DNA of 64,000 nt from Curvularia sp. ZM96 (lineage: Eukaryota > Ascomycota > Dothideomycetes > Pleosporales > Pleosporaceae). The position numbers were made by a program, and so were the translations under genes. The stretch spans positions 496,001 to 560,000 of the forward strand of contig JAJGBQ010000002.1 of NCBI GenBank assembly GCA_022457065.1, read 5' to 3'. Of the stretch, positions 1-10,865 are shown piece by piece. Each line of letters opens with the position of its first letter. Position 1 is the first letter of the stretch. The notes beneath the pieces were generated by a model, which was given only the letters and a program-made list of their open reading frames with translations, had not been told where the DNA came from and searched no databases.

Positions 1-65
1 CTTTTTTGGTTACACAGAGAAAAAAAATTTCAACCTCTTCCACATTATTCTTTGAAAGAACCGGG

Positions 66-741
66 ATGCTCCCTATGCATCTCACATCCCAACACCATGG
101 CCTGTTAGGCAGCCTCCTTGTGGTACTGAGCCTAGGTCTCATCTTGAATTTGGGCGCCCTCATCTTCTCCCTCCGTATCTTGACACGAGGAACCCGGCAG
201 TATAGTACGAAAGATCTCAGAATTGATATAAACTTCGAATTGACATACAATAGCTTATCTGGAAGGCGATCGACCTCGTGAGCTCCCTATCGATGTCCGC
301 ACCATCCAAAATCACTTCCACGACGACCCCGACCACTACAGACTAGAAGGAGATGCAGCCTGGGCTGAATGGAATGCGCTTCGTCCTCCTGGCTCAGGCT
401 ATGTTTTCCTAGGAGAAGAGTATTATCCATTCGATGTCTCCATGTGGCACCAGATACACTGCCTTAACCGTTTACGTGCAGTGCTTCTCAATGGAGACGA
501 TGGGTCTGACCATACAGAACATTGTTTTCACTACCTACGGGAGAGCATTCTCTGTGCAGCAGATACAACCCTTGAGGCAGGTGGTACGAGCAGGATCTTA
601 GCGAACGGAGATCGTGTCGCCACAGGCATAAGGACCGATCATACCTGCCGAGATTGGAAACAGGTTTATGATTGGATGGCGAAAGAATATGAAAAATGGA
701 CGCCTGACATGCATCGAAGGTTTAAAGAGCCCTCTCATTGA
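66..741 (+). CDS. UstYa-family (DUF3328) oxidase-like membrane protein
   Basis: Two exons, 66-204 and 254-741, joined in frame across a 49-nt intron (GTACGA donor, TTGAC branch, AATAG acceptor), give 208 residues. The N-terminus holds one transmembrane segment (about residues 10-35, GLLGSLLVVLSLGLILNLGA). The C-terminal half carries both HxxHC motifs that define the family: HQIHC, then HTEHC followed by the usual LRESILCAADTTLE stretch. UstYa proteins catalyse oxidative cyclisation or other oxidations of ribosomal peptides in the ustiloxin, phomopsin and cyclochlorotine pathways; that role here is inference from family and from the neighbouring tyrosinase and methyltransferase. The reading frame stays open upstream to the window edge, so the true start may lie further left. 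It runs tail to tail with the tyrosinase gene. Confidence 0.75.
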
Positions 742-1277
742 AGAATGTAGTACGACGTAGACTAGGTTAGATGTGAACTATGGCAATATAGCACAATCTC
801 AATTCTCGAAACTGCAACGAAATGAGAATTACAGTGAAGTCCACGCAAGGGGGTACCACTTGAGGCTTCGGAGAAAAGCAGATGTCCGTGCGCATGGGCC
901 ACCTTCTTAGTTAATATGGGCCGATAGTTAGTGCTGCATGATAGTCAGACTATTGCATGGCGTAAGTGAAGATGTCTTTCCGCTGGCAGCCGGTATATTT
1001 GTATTGGCCAACTGGGTGGTTATAGTCACGTTCTAACCATTTGTTGTGCCTCCTCTTCTGACCAAAAAATGCTGGGCTATCGATAAACTCAAACCCCTCT
1101 TGGATACTCGGTTGTAAACACTAAAATCCTTGACCAGCAATTACGCGTCAGCTGTCATAATGTACTTTGCTGGAAACTATCTTACCGCTGACCCCTCAAG
1201 CGCCGTGATAACAAGCGCATGAATCGACACCCCTGTTGCCAGTCAACTATTACGGCATAGTCCTAGTTTGACATTTG
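742..1277. other. Convergent intergenic region
   Basis: This is the shared 3' region of the UstYa gene (plus) and the tyrosinase gene (minus). I see no further coding segment, RNA gene or repeat in it. Confidence 0.5.
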
Positions 1278-2528
1278 TTACTCCTCGACATATTGGTAAC
1301 ATAATGGCCAAGCCTCAATGTCAAACAACATGCCCGGTGCCATGGGCACACTGTAAACGTCAAAGGGCATTGGATGGTCTACATTCACTTCGGGATCATA
1401 GCGTGGGTCCTGAGGGTCTTGTGCGTCCAAAGGCATACCAGAAAAGGCGGCGAAGTTCGATGCATGGTCATGTTGCCACTGTAGCGTTTGTATCAGTAAA
1501 ATTGCATCACGGCACTGCAAAACGAGCGGGAAGTATAGGATTCGGCAGCTTACCTTACTCCACAGACGATCAAGCTGTGCATGATGAAGCCAAAATAGTG
1601 GGTCATTAGGTGTGAAAGCTTCTACTATACCATGACAATCCTCCTCCGGTACTAAGTTCGGGCAGACTCCGGCCAAGTCGCCTCCAACAAAGTTATGGAC
1701 TGCATTGTGACTCCGTGTTAATTCCTTTTGGAATTTGAAAAAGTCACCTGTGGTTTTCTCGGTCGCATTGCGGATAAACTCCGGTGCAAGCGTCGTGTTT
1801 TGAGGTGTCTCGTGTATGAACCAGCCCGTTATGAGTGTTAAGTTTCTGCGCAGCCAATGAGTAATAGGCCACGCAAGCTCAAAGTCGCCTAGGGCAGAGG
1901 CAAAAGCGCCTGTGGCAACGGTACAGTCAGCCTCCGGGGAAGATTCGCAGTCTCCCGTTCCGCCCAGCCCGTATACAGGCGACTCCTCAAATACTGGCGA
2001 GTTGAAGAGATCTGCATGATCAAGAGACCAATCCCAGTATGGTGTCGGCCCCATATATCTGCAAGTCTGACGGATTGATGTGTCGAACAGGTGGGTGAAC
2101 CAGCGGTCTACCCTCACATCAGCATCTAACTAACAAGGAATGCGGAGGATGCAACGTACGCCATGGCAAGAAATAGGCATTGTCATGTGCACTATGCGCC
2201 GTTGCTGCATGTGCGTAAGAGAAGTCATCGTACAGGCTCCTCTTTCCTCTTAGTATCGCCTGGGCACTCGTCAAGGACAGCCGTTCGTGTCGTATTCTTG
2301 CCATGCACTAATTGGTATTAGCAACACAGGTGACTTGGTGAAACGAGGGCGCACCTTGACAGCCTCTACCCACTCGGCCTTTTCGCTATTCGTCAGCGTC
2401 CGCCACTCCTTGCGTATCACTAGATTGCGACATTTCTGTGGTTGTGATACAGTTTTCCCATGTGCATAAGAGGCCTGAAAGCTAGCAAGAATGGCAAGTA
2501 TGCATAGGGAGAAAATCAAATGAGTCAT
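1278..2528 (-). CDS. Secreted tyrosinase (UstQ-like type-3 copper oxidase)
   Basis: Four exons on the minus strand (2528-2355, 2307-2160, 2107-1554, 1478-1278) with introns of 47, 52 and 75 nt encode 358 residues. Residues 1-23 form a signal peptide (MTHLIFSLCILAILASFQASYA). The CuA site is HAATAHSAHDNAYFLPWHRW, rebuilt across intron 2, and the CuB site is the pair HNAVHNF and NDPLFWLHHAQLDRLW. All expected copper-binding histidines are visible, so the enzyme should be active. Short tyrosinases of this type hydroxylate or cross-link tyrosine in ustiloxin-type peptide pathways. The gene is divergent from the methyltransferase (351 bp between starts) and convergent with the UstYa gene, which suggests a co-regulated pathway. 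A stand-alone melanin or phenol oxidase is the alternative. Confidence 0.85.
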
Positions 2529-2879
2529 TGCAATAGTTTAGTTAGAAAAACAAGAATGAGTTGCATGTAAAGAATTCGAGAAGCTGTGGTGATTGTGGTA
2601 AAACCAAAAGTTTAAATACTTGCATGTGTGTTGGGTCAAGGCGCTTGATTACCATATGACTACTACTCATGTAGAAACAGGCCCTTTTAACATGGTTGAA
2701 AGCTAATTCTATCAAGGTTCTGGAGGTGTCCATGCACAGCCGCTATGCGCAAGGTTTTGCAATAGATATACGTAAGGGTAACATAACTAATTGAAAAGGA
2801 CGTGAAGCTTGAAACTAAGTTAGAATCAACAGCACACACACACCTCTTGCTCATTTTGATCTGTGGAATAACGAGAGTA
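2529..2879. promoter_or_regulatory. Divergent promoter region, tyrosinase / methyltransferase
   Basis: These 351 bases separate the divergent starts of the tyrosinase and N2227 methyltransferase genes and must hold both promoters. I could not identify a specific regulator site. Confidence 0.5.
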
Positions 2880-4423
2880 ATGAGTACCTTAGCGTCTCCC
2901 GCTCGCTTTATCATTCTTTTCACCTGCAGCGTTTTACCTATCTACCTGGCCATGTATGGCCACTCGTCCCTACCTATTATCGCACTTATCCTCTCCTCAC
3001 TATCTGGGTGTGCTGAAAGCTTTCATGCCGTACTCAGTCGCCCGCTTGCAAGCTTCTGTGTTCCAAAATCTCTAGAAGTTCCTGAAGCTTCCCCAAACTC
3101 CACTAACATAGTGGGTGCTACCGAAGGCAGAAGAACGAAATACTCTACCCTTCCCGATGGATTGGCGAACTGTATCAACTCCTTCGAGCAGTACTCATTC
3201 CTCGCGGAAAACATCATCCAGCGAAGGCATGCGCGTTATGTCAAGCAAAGCCCAACACAGAAGCTGATTAGCAATAAACTTGGCTATCCCATGCATTTTG
3301 AGAAAACTAAGAAAGGAATCAAGGTGAACGCTCAATTCACAGATTACATGGCACAGGTGGGAAGAAGACTCTACAATACTGGTCTGCAAGAACTAGAGGA
3401 TGTAGAAGATGCTGATTTTGGGCTCGTGAATCTCGTCTTCGGACATCTTTTGCGAGACTGGAGTTCCCAAGGTATGAAAGAGAGGCAGGCCGTATTTCCA
3501 CCTATCCTTGCCGGGCTTGAGGAGCATTTTGGTGTGAACGGCACGAGGAAAAAAGTCCTTGTACCCGGAAGTGGTATGGGCAGGCTAGCAAGTGATATTG
3601 CGGACATAGGTACGTAACTTCTGCTTCTTGGGTCTATAGAAACAGCCTTACGTGAGTGCAGGGTATGACGTCACGGCTAATGATATGGACTACGGCTCCA
3701 TATTAGTCTACCACGTGTTGAGGAACTATACTACTTCGCTGCATCAGTACACCCTGCAGCCCTTTGTTACTACATGGTCACATCAGCCTAACCCTTCGTC
3801 TCGCTACTCTGCCATAACAGTACCAGACCACATGCCAAACGAGGGCGTCAAGCTTATCGAGGGCGACTTCCTGGAGGTGTTTCCTGAGGATGCTGAGTTC
3901 GACGCTGTTGTAACTCTATTTTTTATTGATATGTCCGATAACATAATTGACTTCTTGAGTAACATATATCGACTCCTGAAACCTGGCGGACTGTGGATCA
4001 ACCTTGGACGTATGTAATACACCCAACCACTACAAAAACTTGAGTTTTCCTGCTTTTGTAGTTTCTTTATCAGTAAAGTTGTACTAATGTTTGAGTAGCG
4101 TTAAAATGGCATTCCTTCTCTGATCTGTATCTTTCTACAGAAGAAGTGCTTCGGCTAGCAGATCTCCTTGGCTTTGATGTGGACCTTTCGTCAAGAAAAA
4201 GCATTGCTAGTGTGTATGGTGAGCAGCCAGACTCTTTGCTCAAATTCACTTATGGTAAGAGACTAGAATGTTTCCTATTGGTTTCTTGTTTTATGAGTAT
4301 AGCACTCTTGCTAACAGAGCTGTTAGTTACACAGTTTTGGATAGCGACCAAGAGAGAGTAGCCAACGGGCTGCAAGCTCAGGATAGTTGGCTTCGCGATA
4401 AGAATACAACATTACTTTATTAA
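2880..4423 (+). CDS. N2227-family (carnosine N-methyltransferase-like) SAM methyltransferase with N-terminal membrane segments
   Basis: Four exons (2880-3609, 3662-4009, 4099-4254, 4335-4423) give 440 residues. The SAM-binding loop VLVPGSGMGRLA lies around residues 230-241, followed after intron 1 by GYDVTANDMDYGSILVYH, the acidic motif LIEGDFLEVFP, and LKPGGLWINLGPLKWHSF, rebuilt across intron 2. This order matches the N2227 family, whose characterised members N-methylate carnosine-like histidine substrates. Unlike those cytosolic enzymes, this one starts with two hydrophobic stretches (about residues 8-50) that could anchor it in a membrane. The ATG at 2880 is the first in frame. The last acceptor (4334 rather than 4319) is a choice; both keep the frame. 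It shares a promoter region with the tyrosinase, so its substrate may be the same peptide (inference). Confidence 0.75.
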
Positions 4424-4720
4424 AAGAAGATGTAGTCCCTAAGGCTACACAATTTCGTCGTTCAGGTTTTGTATGGGGGTGATCGTCCTTGGTGCCATTT
4501 TATCTAGCCAATCAGCAGCTCGATGATGTCGCTGACAACGACGTCAACAGCTTAATCCCTGCAAACCTGGGGTAGCTTCAAAGCCGCGCAAACAAGCTAT
4601 TGCACCTATTGCAAGTCAGCTCTCTCATACCTTCACTCTTCTCGTCTGCCTTAAAGATACTCTGTGCAAGTTATCATAAACCAACCACCCAACCGCCCGT
4701 CACAGCTTCGTCTCTTCAGA

Positions 4721-5276
4721 ATGTCCTGCCCAGTCATCGGAACTACTAACGATGTCCTCCCTCCAAACCACCCCTCAGTAGACCTCAGCAAGGATGGGCA
4801 AACTGTACGCACCCTTGAAAGAAGCCCTCGACACGAAGGCCCTCACACTGACAAACACGCAGTGCCCCGTCGTAGGTGCAACAACTGACCACCACCACAA
4901 TCTGCACACGCACCCCCCTGTCCCTACCAACGAAACAACTGCAACCGAGTGTCCCGCGCTCAAGAACAACGTCATCAACCAACCGCAAGCCAAGGCGATG
5001 GACGATGCTCTGTGTCCCGTTGTAGGCACTGCGACGACAGTGTTGCCGCCCGACCACCCGGACATGCTCAAAGCAAAGGAGGGCGACGTGTGCCCTGTTA
5101 CCAAGGCAACAGTGGGGCATCACAAGGACAAAGTTGTTACGCATCCGAGTGTAGAGAGCACCAAGGAGGGCGCTGTCTGTCCAGGTACGTTATATCAAGT
5201 TGGCAAGAATTGTGGGTTTTACAAACTGACTCGGTTGCCTCGATGATTAGTTACAGGACAAAAGCAGCTCGCCTAA
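4721..5276 (+). CDS. Small CP-motif / His-rich repeat protein, unknown function
   Basis: Three exons (4721-4804, 4863-5184, 5251-5276) with introns of 58 and 66 nt give 143 residues. Both splice junctions land exactly at or in a Cys-Pro motif, which supports the model. The protein is built of two alternating units: unit A (CPVIGTTNDVLPPNHP, then CPVVGTATTVLPPDHP) and unit B (CPVVGATTDHHHNLHTHP, then CPVTKATVGHHKDKVVTHP), plus a CPALK motif between the A-B pairs and a final CPVTGQKQLA. There are six CP dipeptides and many histidines. There is no signal peptide and no membrane segment. CP dipeptides are the core of heme-regulatory motifs, and CP also gives the heme thiolate ligand in fungal peroxygenases, so heme or metal binding is plausible, but this is inference. 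I do not recognise a characterised family. The 297 bases upstream hold only its promoter and the methyltransferase 3' end. Confidence 0.7.
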
Positions 5277-5419
5277 GGCTTCCTGGTCCAGGGCCATCCA
5301 GGTTCTAGCTGTATAACTGGCGTTTTGGTAGGATATGAGAAATACATTTTTATGAATCCATCTTGTTGCGCATGCATGCGTACGTCTCTTGACTATTTTC
5401 AGACCCATCTATAATAAGT

Positions 5420-6962
5420 GTGACTGCTGTGGCAGCAACTCGCACTATAGCCATGTTTTCTTTTCGGCGCATCCAAGACTCATTGCGTCACACCCTCAGT
5501 GAAACACCCGCGTCATCCCGAGTTGCCTGTCTGTCAGCAACAACCTCACATGCTGTTCAGGTGAATACCGATGGTGTACTTGGAACGTTTACTAGTCCGA
5601 AATGAGGATCCTCGGAGATCGTTCGATATGCCGATGCTGTTGTACTCAGGAAGTACGTACAGTCAGGGTTAGCAAGTGAAGTACCTCAGTAACACGAGCT
5701 ACAAGGACGATGCATGACTTTGCGCCCTCTCTTTCATGCTCTCTCTCTTCACTACTATATCATACCTGTAAGCTTTTACTACAAATCCTTCCAAAATGAT
5801 GAGATCGCCATTGGGTACGTCATCCTTGTTCAGGGCGTCTTGGGTGCTAGGCCTTGCCACTTTTTCCCCGTGTGGTGGCGTTCAGAAGACAGCATTCGTA
5901 AACTGCACGGCTCCTTCTTGTTGTTCTTGACTGATGTCTTCGTGAGCTCGATTCTGTTGCGCTTCCATTCGACGTCGCCGACTCTCAAATCTCCAGTGCA
6001 GTCTCTTACTAGACTTTATCCTTCATCACTGGCATGGATGATCATGGCTCATAGTTTGGCAAACTAGAAGTGCAGAGCTTCAATCATCGACCTAGCGGAT
6101 CCGGACAACTTCAAGACATACACGGTGACCGACTCCACTTCTCTCATCACCAAGACTGGGGAGACGTACATGGATTACGAAGAATTTAGCTTTACCAGTA
6201 CCGATCCTCTCAGCTAATTCCAAACCTGGAGTACGCGATCGGAAGTGCATTGTTATATTGCCGTCGAAATGTCTACTCCACTCCTCTTGAACGGAGGTTT
6301 TGGCCGGATCAATCTTGTTCGTAACTCTTGTCCTATTTTTCGAGCTAAGCTGTATTAAGGTTGCTGATATTCTGAAGCTGCCGCAAATATATCAGTAGAT
6401 TCAGTTACAAACGGCGAATGGGCAATGCCAGTAGGTCAAACTATTGGCACTTTCGTTTTTCTAGCATAGGGAGATGTTGAAGCCGAGTCCTCAAGATCAT
6501 TCACTTGGCACGATCGCCAGTGGAACATTGCTACTAGAAATGAAATTCCCGTCCCTACAAACTGGACCTGGCTCGAGCTCACTTTGGGAAGAGGGCTAAA
6601 CAAGGTTAGTTCTAAATACTCTATTTTGTTTACATCCTTCGGGAATACTACCAAGGCAATTGCAACTGTGAGCAAGAGAATTGGTGAGCAAACACTGATA
6701 CCGGCTACTTTTATTGAAAGGGGCGAGAGAAGGATCCAAGAACACCAGCGCTATTTGTCCACACGCTTGGACTATTTCACTGGCCAGTAATCTTATTTTG
6801 GATGTTACGTCTTTTACTGGGAATCAAGAACTTTGGTCTACTAACCTGTCGAACGCTGCATTCCAGGGTTTCGTTGAACGGGAAAACGAGAATAGTGAAT
6901 TGATTAGCGGGTCTGGACTAGTAGAGATACTACCACGGCTCGAAGGTTTAAGCATAAAGTAG
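5420..6962 (+). pseudogene. Decayed membrane-protein gene, DUF3176-like
   Basis: Several coding-like islands in different plus-strand frames follow one another, interrupted by stops and not joined by convincing introns. They are a segment ending HAVQVNTDGVLGT (about 5540-5590), DPDNFKTYTVTDSTSLIT (about 6100-6150), a piece around 6230-6330, NWTWLELTL (about 6560-6590), and a C-terminal-looking stretch ending at 6962 (ELWSTNLSNAAFQGF). Their order and wording resemble fungal DUF3176 proteins, which have N-terminal membrane helices, a glycosylated outer loop and one more helix near the C-terminus. The assignment is from memory of the family and is tentative. A multi-exon functional gene with introns I failed to resolve is the alternative. 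Confidence 0.35.
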
Positions 6963-7256
6963 AGATTTAGATTCACGGATGCAAGAACGCCAGCATTTAT
7001 GGGATGAAGCCATACTTATACCATTATTTCTCTGCTCATTCGCTGCATATATTTTCACTAGTTACATCAACTTTATCTTGTTATCAGTATACTATATACA
7101 TTTTGGCATCGTCTTGGCGCGGTGTTACTCGCGTGACCTCAGCGCCCCGCACTAGTCGCTTCCTTTCGCTGAGTACTTGTTTGGCCCTCAAATAAACCTT
7201 TCATTAAAGAGAGAAGCCTTCCTGTTACTTGCAACGATAAACAAACTGGTTAGAGC

Positions 7257-7475
7257 TCAATTTATGCCTACCGAAGCCTCGAGGTCGTCAGCTGCGATGC
7301 CTCCATTTTTGGTGGCGAAGATCGCACGATCCAGAGGCGCCCAAGCCAACTCAATATCGTTGGCGAGACAGGCGCTTTTGTCGTTCTGGAAAAACAGTCC
7401 AATCTGCTGACCGATTTCCAGGAATGCCGCGGCAACTACCCCACAATCTTCCCCAGCCGGCTCTTGTTGTTCCAC
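7257..7475 (-). pseudogene. Coding-like island, possible 3' exon or remnant
   Basis: An open stretch on the minus strand reads like a helical protein C-terminus (EIGQQIGLFFQNDKSACLAN, then DIELAWAPLDRAIF, stop at 7257). It has no ATG of its own and no certain upstream exon. A second open stretch on the same strand at 7584-7793 could belong to it but joins with no clear splice pair. I do not recognise the family. The rest of 6963-7808 shows nothing I can support. Confidence 0.25.
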
Positions 7476-7808
7476 AAGTATGCATGGTCGGTATTAAACA
7501 CTTTCCATGAGCCGCATAGTGCCGTGTCATGCGCAGCTAGTATTAATCTATCCCTGTCGCGTCATTGGTTGTTTTTACTGCCTTTAGATGAAAACACCAA
7601 TGTCGCACTCTACCTCGTCGGAAGCCAAGGGCTTTTCTTCCTGCGCTTTACCCCGTCGTATGTTTGGAAGTATGCACTGCGTATATACACAGCCGTGGGC
7701 CCGGGTTTCGGGATGCATTTGCTTTTGCTTGCACTTTGGTCTATCAAATTTCAGTCGAACCTGTCGCATTGCTGCTGAGCTCGCAGTTGGCAATCATCGG
7801 CAACATGT

Positions 7809-8876
7809 ATGCGGTCCCCGTGTTATTCACTCAATCTGCGTGAGTATCTGAACCGCAGCCCCAATTCCAGCGGCTCACAAATACAAAGATTTGAGACCCC
7901 ATACTCCGGGCTGAAAAATGGCGGCATATCTCCAACCGCGCCGTCCGTCTCATCGTCTGCTTCTTCCGATGTCTCATTTGGGTGTCTTGATCGGAGGGAC
8001 TCCACTTCCTCGAATGTGTCTACTGCAGCCTCGTCCACGGCCTCTATAAAAGAGAGTCCTCACCCTAAGCATCGTAAAACGCTTTCCAATGGTTCCATCT
8101 CTCGGCGCCTACTTCAGAAACGTAAAACCCATCAACCTCGACAGCAAAGTGTCTCACTGCCAACGTCATCTCCTGTGACAGCCTTGCCACCTCTGGTGCC
8201 AGCGCCTGTAGCGAGTCCTCCGTCTCCGCCCGTCACAGAAGCGAAAGGCTCTGATCTGGTCGTTCAATGTAGAAACCGAACTTACAACTGCGACCGAGCA
8301 ATCATGTCCTACCATTCACGGTGGTTTGCTAGAGTGTGCGCCATTGTCATGTCTCCAGTATGCCATCCCACGGCTCCAGTCTAGCAAAGCTGACAAAAGC
8401 AGAAATCATCAAAAGGCGCCATTGATTTGAGTGCAGACGATCCGTGTGCTGTGGCAGCGATGATGCAATACTGCTATCAGCTTGACTACGACCACCTGAC
8501 AAGTTCCGATGACGAAGTACTCGAAGTTGCCACTCTACGCTCCCATGTCAATGTATACATGCTAGCAGAGCGATATGGAGTTGCAGGGCTGAAGGCGCTC
8601 GCAATGCAAAAGTTCAAAGACCTCGCCGCTACGGTCTTGGACGAAGATGGTAATGAGGATCAGCTTCAGTCTGCAATTCGCGCTATCTTCGCCCCAGATC
8701 GCATTGCAAACGGCGACGAGCTCAGATGCGTGATGGTGAAGTTATGTGCGGATCACGTGCAAGCTTTCATTCACGACACTGGCAAGAAGATGTCTCTCGT
8801 GTACGAGTCAATGGAAGAATTCCCGGAATTCAGAGTAGAGTTGTTCGAAGAGATGGGATCCCGTTGGCGATGTTGA
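7809..8876 (+). CDS. BTB/POZ-domain protein, copy 1
   Basis: Two exons (7809-8333, 8403-8876; intron 69 nt, CTGAC branch, phase 0) give 332 residues. Residues 1-150 are low-complexity and rich in Ser, Pro and Thr. The BTB fold begins at SDLVVQCRNRTYNCDRAIMS and continues across the intron into AIDLSADDPCAVAAMMQYCY and LAERYGVAGLKALAMQKF, the standard pattern of fungal BTB proteins with the C-terminal helices that follow. Such proteins act as dimerisation or Cullin-3 adaptor modules, but most fungal members are uncharacterised and no second functional domain is seen here. A tandem BTB gene starts about 330 bases downstream. A Ser/Thr-rich open stretch between the two (to 9133) is probably 3' UTR. 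Confidence 0.7.
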
Positions 8877-9210
8877 ACCAGCTTTATTGCCAATGTCTCA
8901 ATGGTGAGAGACAAGCAGTCGTTTGCCCTATTACGAACGGTGAATCCAGTGACTTCACATTCACCACGCCACTTACACTTAGCGAGATCCACGTCCCGCT
9001 AGGCGCGTCACACCACTACAAACGCGTACATTACACAACTTGGGCCAGCAACTCCCTCAACACTCATAGTTTGACTGTATCCTCATCTGCCTCCTACAAG
9101 TCACGCTACACTGTAGTAGTCAGCCGCAAATGAACCCAAGAGATCGTAAGCGCGTCTTCAGCAACGCCTTCGACCCATCCAACGATCCAAATCCCAAGGT
9201 ATCTCGTACC

Positions 9211-10354
9211 ATGGCGGGCTCTTCTGCAAGCCCCGAATCCTCGTCTTCGCCCCCGGTTGGTTTATCTCCCACAAGGCGAACGAACATCTGTCAGACATGA
9301 ATGCTCACAATGACTTTTCAGTTACCCGCACGATCGCCATTGGGCTCTCAATTCCTCTCAGACCCCGACATAAGCTTCAGTGGTGACGACATGTTGGGAT
9401 GCTACTCTCAAGCCGAGCCGGCCATCTGCAAGGATCCAGACACAGGGGCTGCGCGATCTGACAAAGGCAAGGTTGGACCGACCGTCCTATCCCTTCAGGA
9501 ATTATCACTGCACGATGGACCGAAGACAACGCTGCCGGAACTCCATCAGTCGCGCATGACTGCGGCCCGTACAAGCGTTTTCGTAGTCGAATCAGACTCC
9601 CTGCAGCAGTAAGCATGCTCTCGCGTCCACATTCAGATACATCTATACTAACCCTAAGCAAAGACTGTTCCCCTGCATCGACCCAACCGACGTAGTCATT
9701 TGCTTCAACCAAGGCAAGCAAGCCGTGAAAACAAAGAGCTATCTTCTCAACCAAGCATCTCCGTTCTTCGCAACTATGCTCAACGGCCCATATCTCGATG
9801 GCCACACACGCTGCATCCGTCTCCGCAACGACTTCCCACACGCCATCACGGCCATGATGCAATTTTTGGAGCATGGCGTTTACGGCCTCACCATGGCTTT
9901 GCGCATACTGCACACCAGGATGACGATGCTCGATCTGCACGTCCATGCATACGTTGTGGGTGCCAAGTACGCTGTGTCGAGCCTGTGCCACCATGCTATT
10001 GACGAGTACGTCAACATGAGCCGCATGTTCCTCAGCATGGCTCTCAACCACGTCGACGAACAGAACACGATCGATGTAGCTTTGGAAATGGATTATGTTC
10101 TTAACTCGATTGTGCTGATCTGGCGGAACACGCAGCACCGCGATGACGCTTTGCGCCAGGCAGTACTGGAACTGATCAAGGCGGATATAAATCAGTTGCT
10201 GCGTGTCCCGTTCTTTCAGACGCTTTTGTTTAAACTAACAGGCTTCGGGGATGATCTCCTGGGTAGTCTGGCGGAGGATGGGTTCGATATTCGGGTGTTT
10301 CCTGCCGAGCCTGGATGGCTGGAGAACGTTGGTGTAAGATTTGGTGAGTCTTAA
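9211..10354 (+). CDS. BTB/POZ-domain protein, copy 2
   Basis: The model has exons 9211-9255, 9322-9608 and 9664-10354, giving 340 residues. The 55-nt second intron (GTAAGC donor, ACTAAC branch) is well supported because it restores DPTDVVICFNQGKQAVKTKS, the BTB start. The first intron has a weak donor (GTTGGT), so translation may instead start at 9301 and give 332 residues. After the BTB core (SPFFATMLNGPYLDGHTRCI, FPHAITAMMQFLEHGVY) comes the usual helical tail (VHAYVVGAKYAVSSLCHHAI). It is divergent in sequence from its upstream neighbour but has the same architecture, so the pair is probably an old tandem duplication. Confidence 0.65.
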
Positions 10355-10865
10355 CTGTGTGGAGGTTCGTTTTGTGGGTATGCACAGTGTCATGAATACT
10401 TTCTAGGCGTTGCTCAAGAAGTGTGATGTCAAATCTCGCATGTAGAGTCGTGGAACACCACGGTGCCCGGCCTTGCAGTCTTTCATAGCAAATACAAAGC
10501 AGAATGGGTTTCAGTTACAGGGTGGAGCCTTCAAACATACGTGCGGACATAGTTGTGAGCCTGCATTTCCCACATCTTGTGTCACTTGAGAGACAGTAAG
10601 CTTGGCAGGAAAAAGTTGTGGCTTGTGATAGTTTGAGCCACACGTGGCTAGAAACTTGAAGACGTTCATAACATTGATGGCCTAGTGATATGTTTGACCC
10701 GCTTGCATGCCCATGCCGTCGTCGCCGAGGGCTAGACACGGGATGGTAGCAAGAGAGACGATTTACTCTTCGCGATCCGAGTGGAGTTCAATCGTCCATG
10801 GGAGAGCAGGACGAGACCTCAAAGAAGATGGCGTGTCTACAAAAATGAAACCATGGATTGGTCCT
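10355..10865. other. Convergent intergenic region
   Basis: This is the shared 3' region of the second BTB gene (plus) and the thioesterase (minus). No gene or repeat was recognised. Confidence 0.45.

Noticed and set aside
4721..5276. CP-repeat gene as the missing ribosomal-peptide precursor
   Set aside because: Dikaritin precursors have a signal peptide and core repeats between KR or RR cleavage sites. This protein starts MSCPV, has no signal peptide and no regular dibasic sites.
9377..10138. Open frame of 253 codons on the minus strand over the second BTB gene
   Set aside because: The plus strand holds the conserved BTB core with proper splice sites; the minus frame is a shadow.
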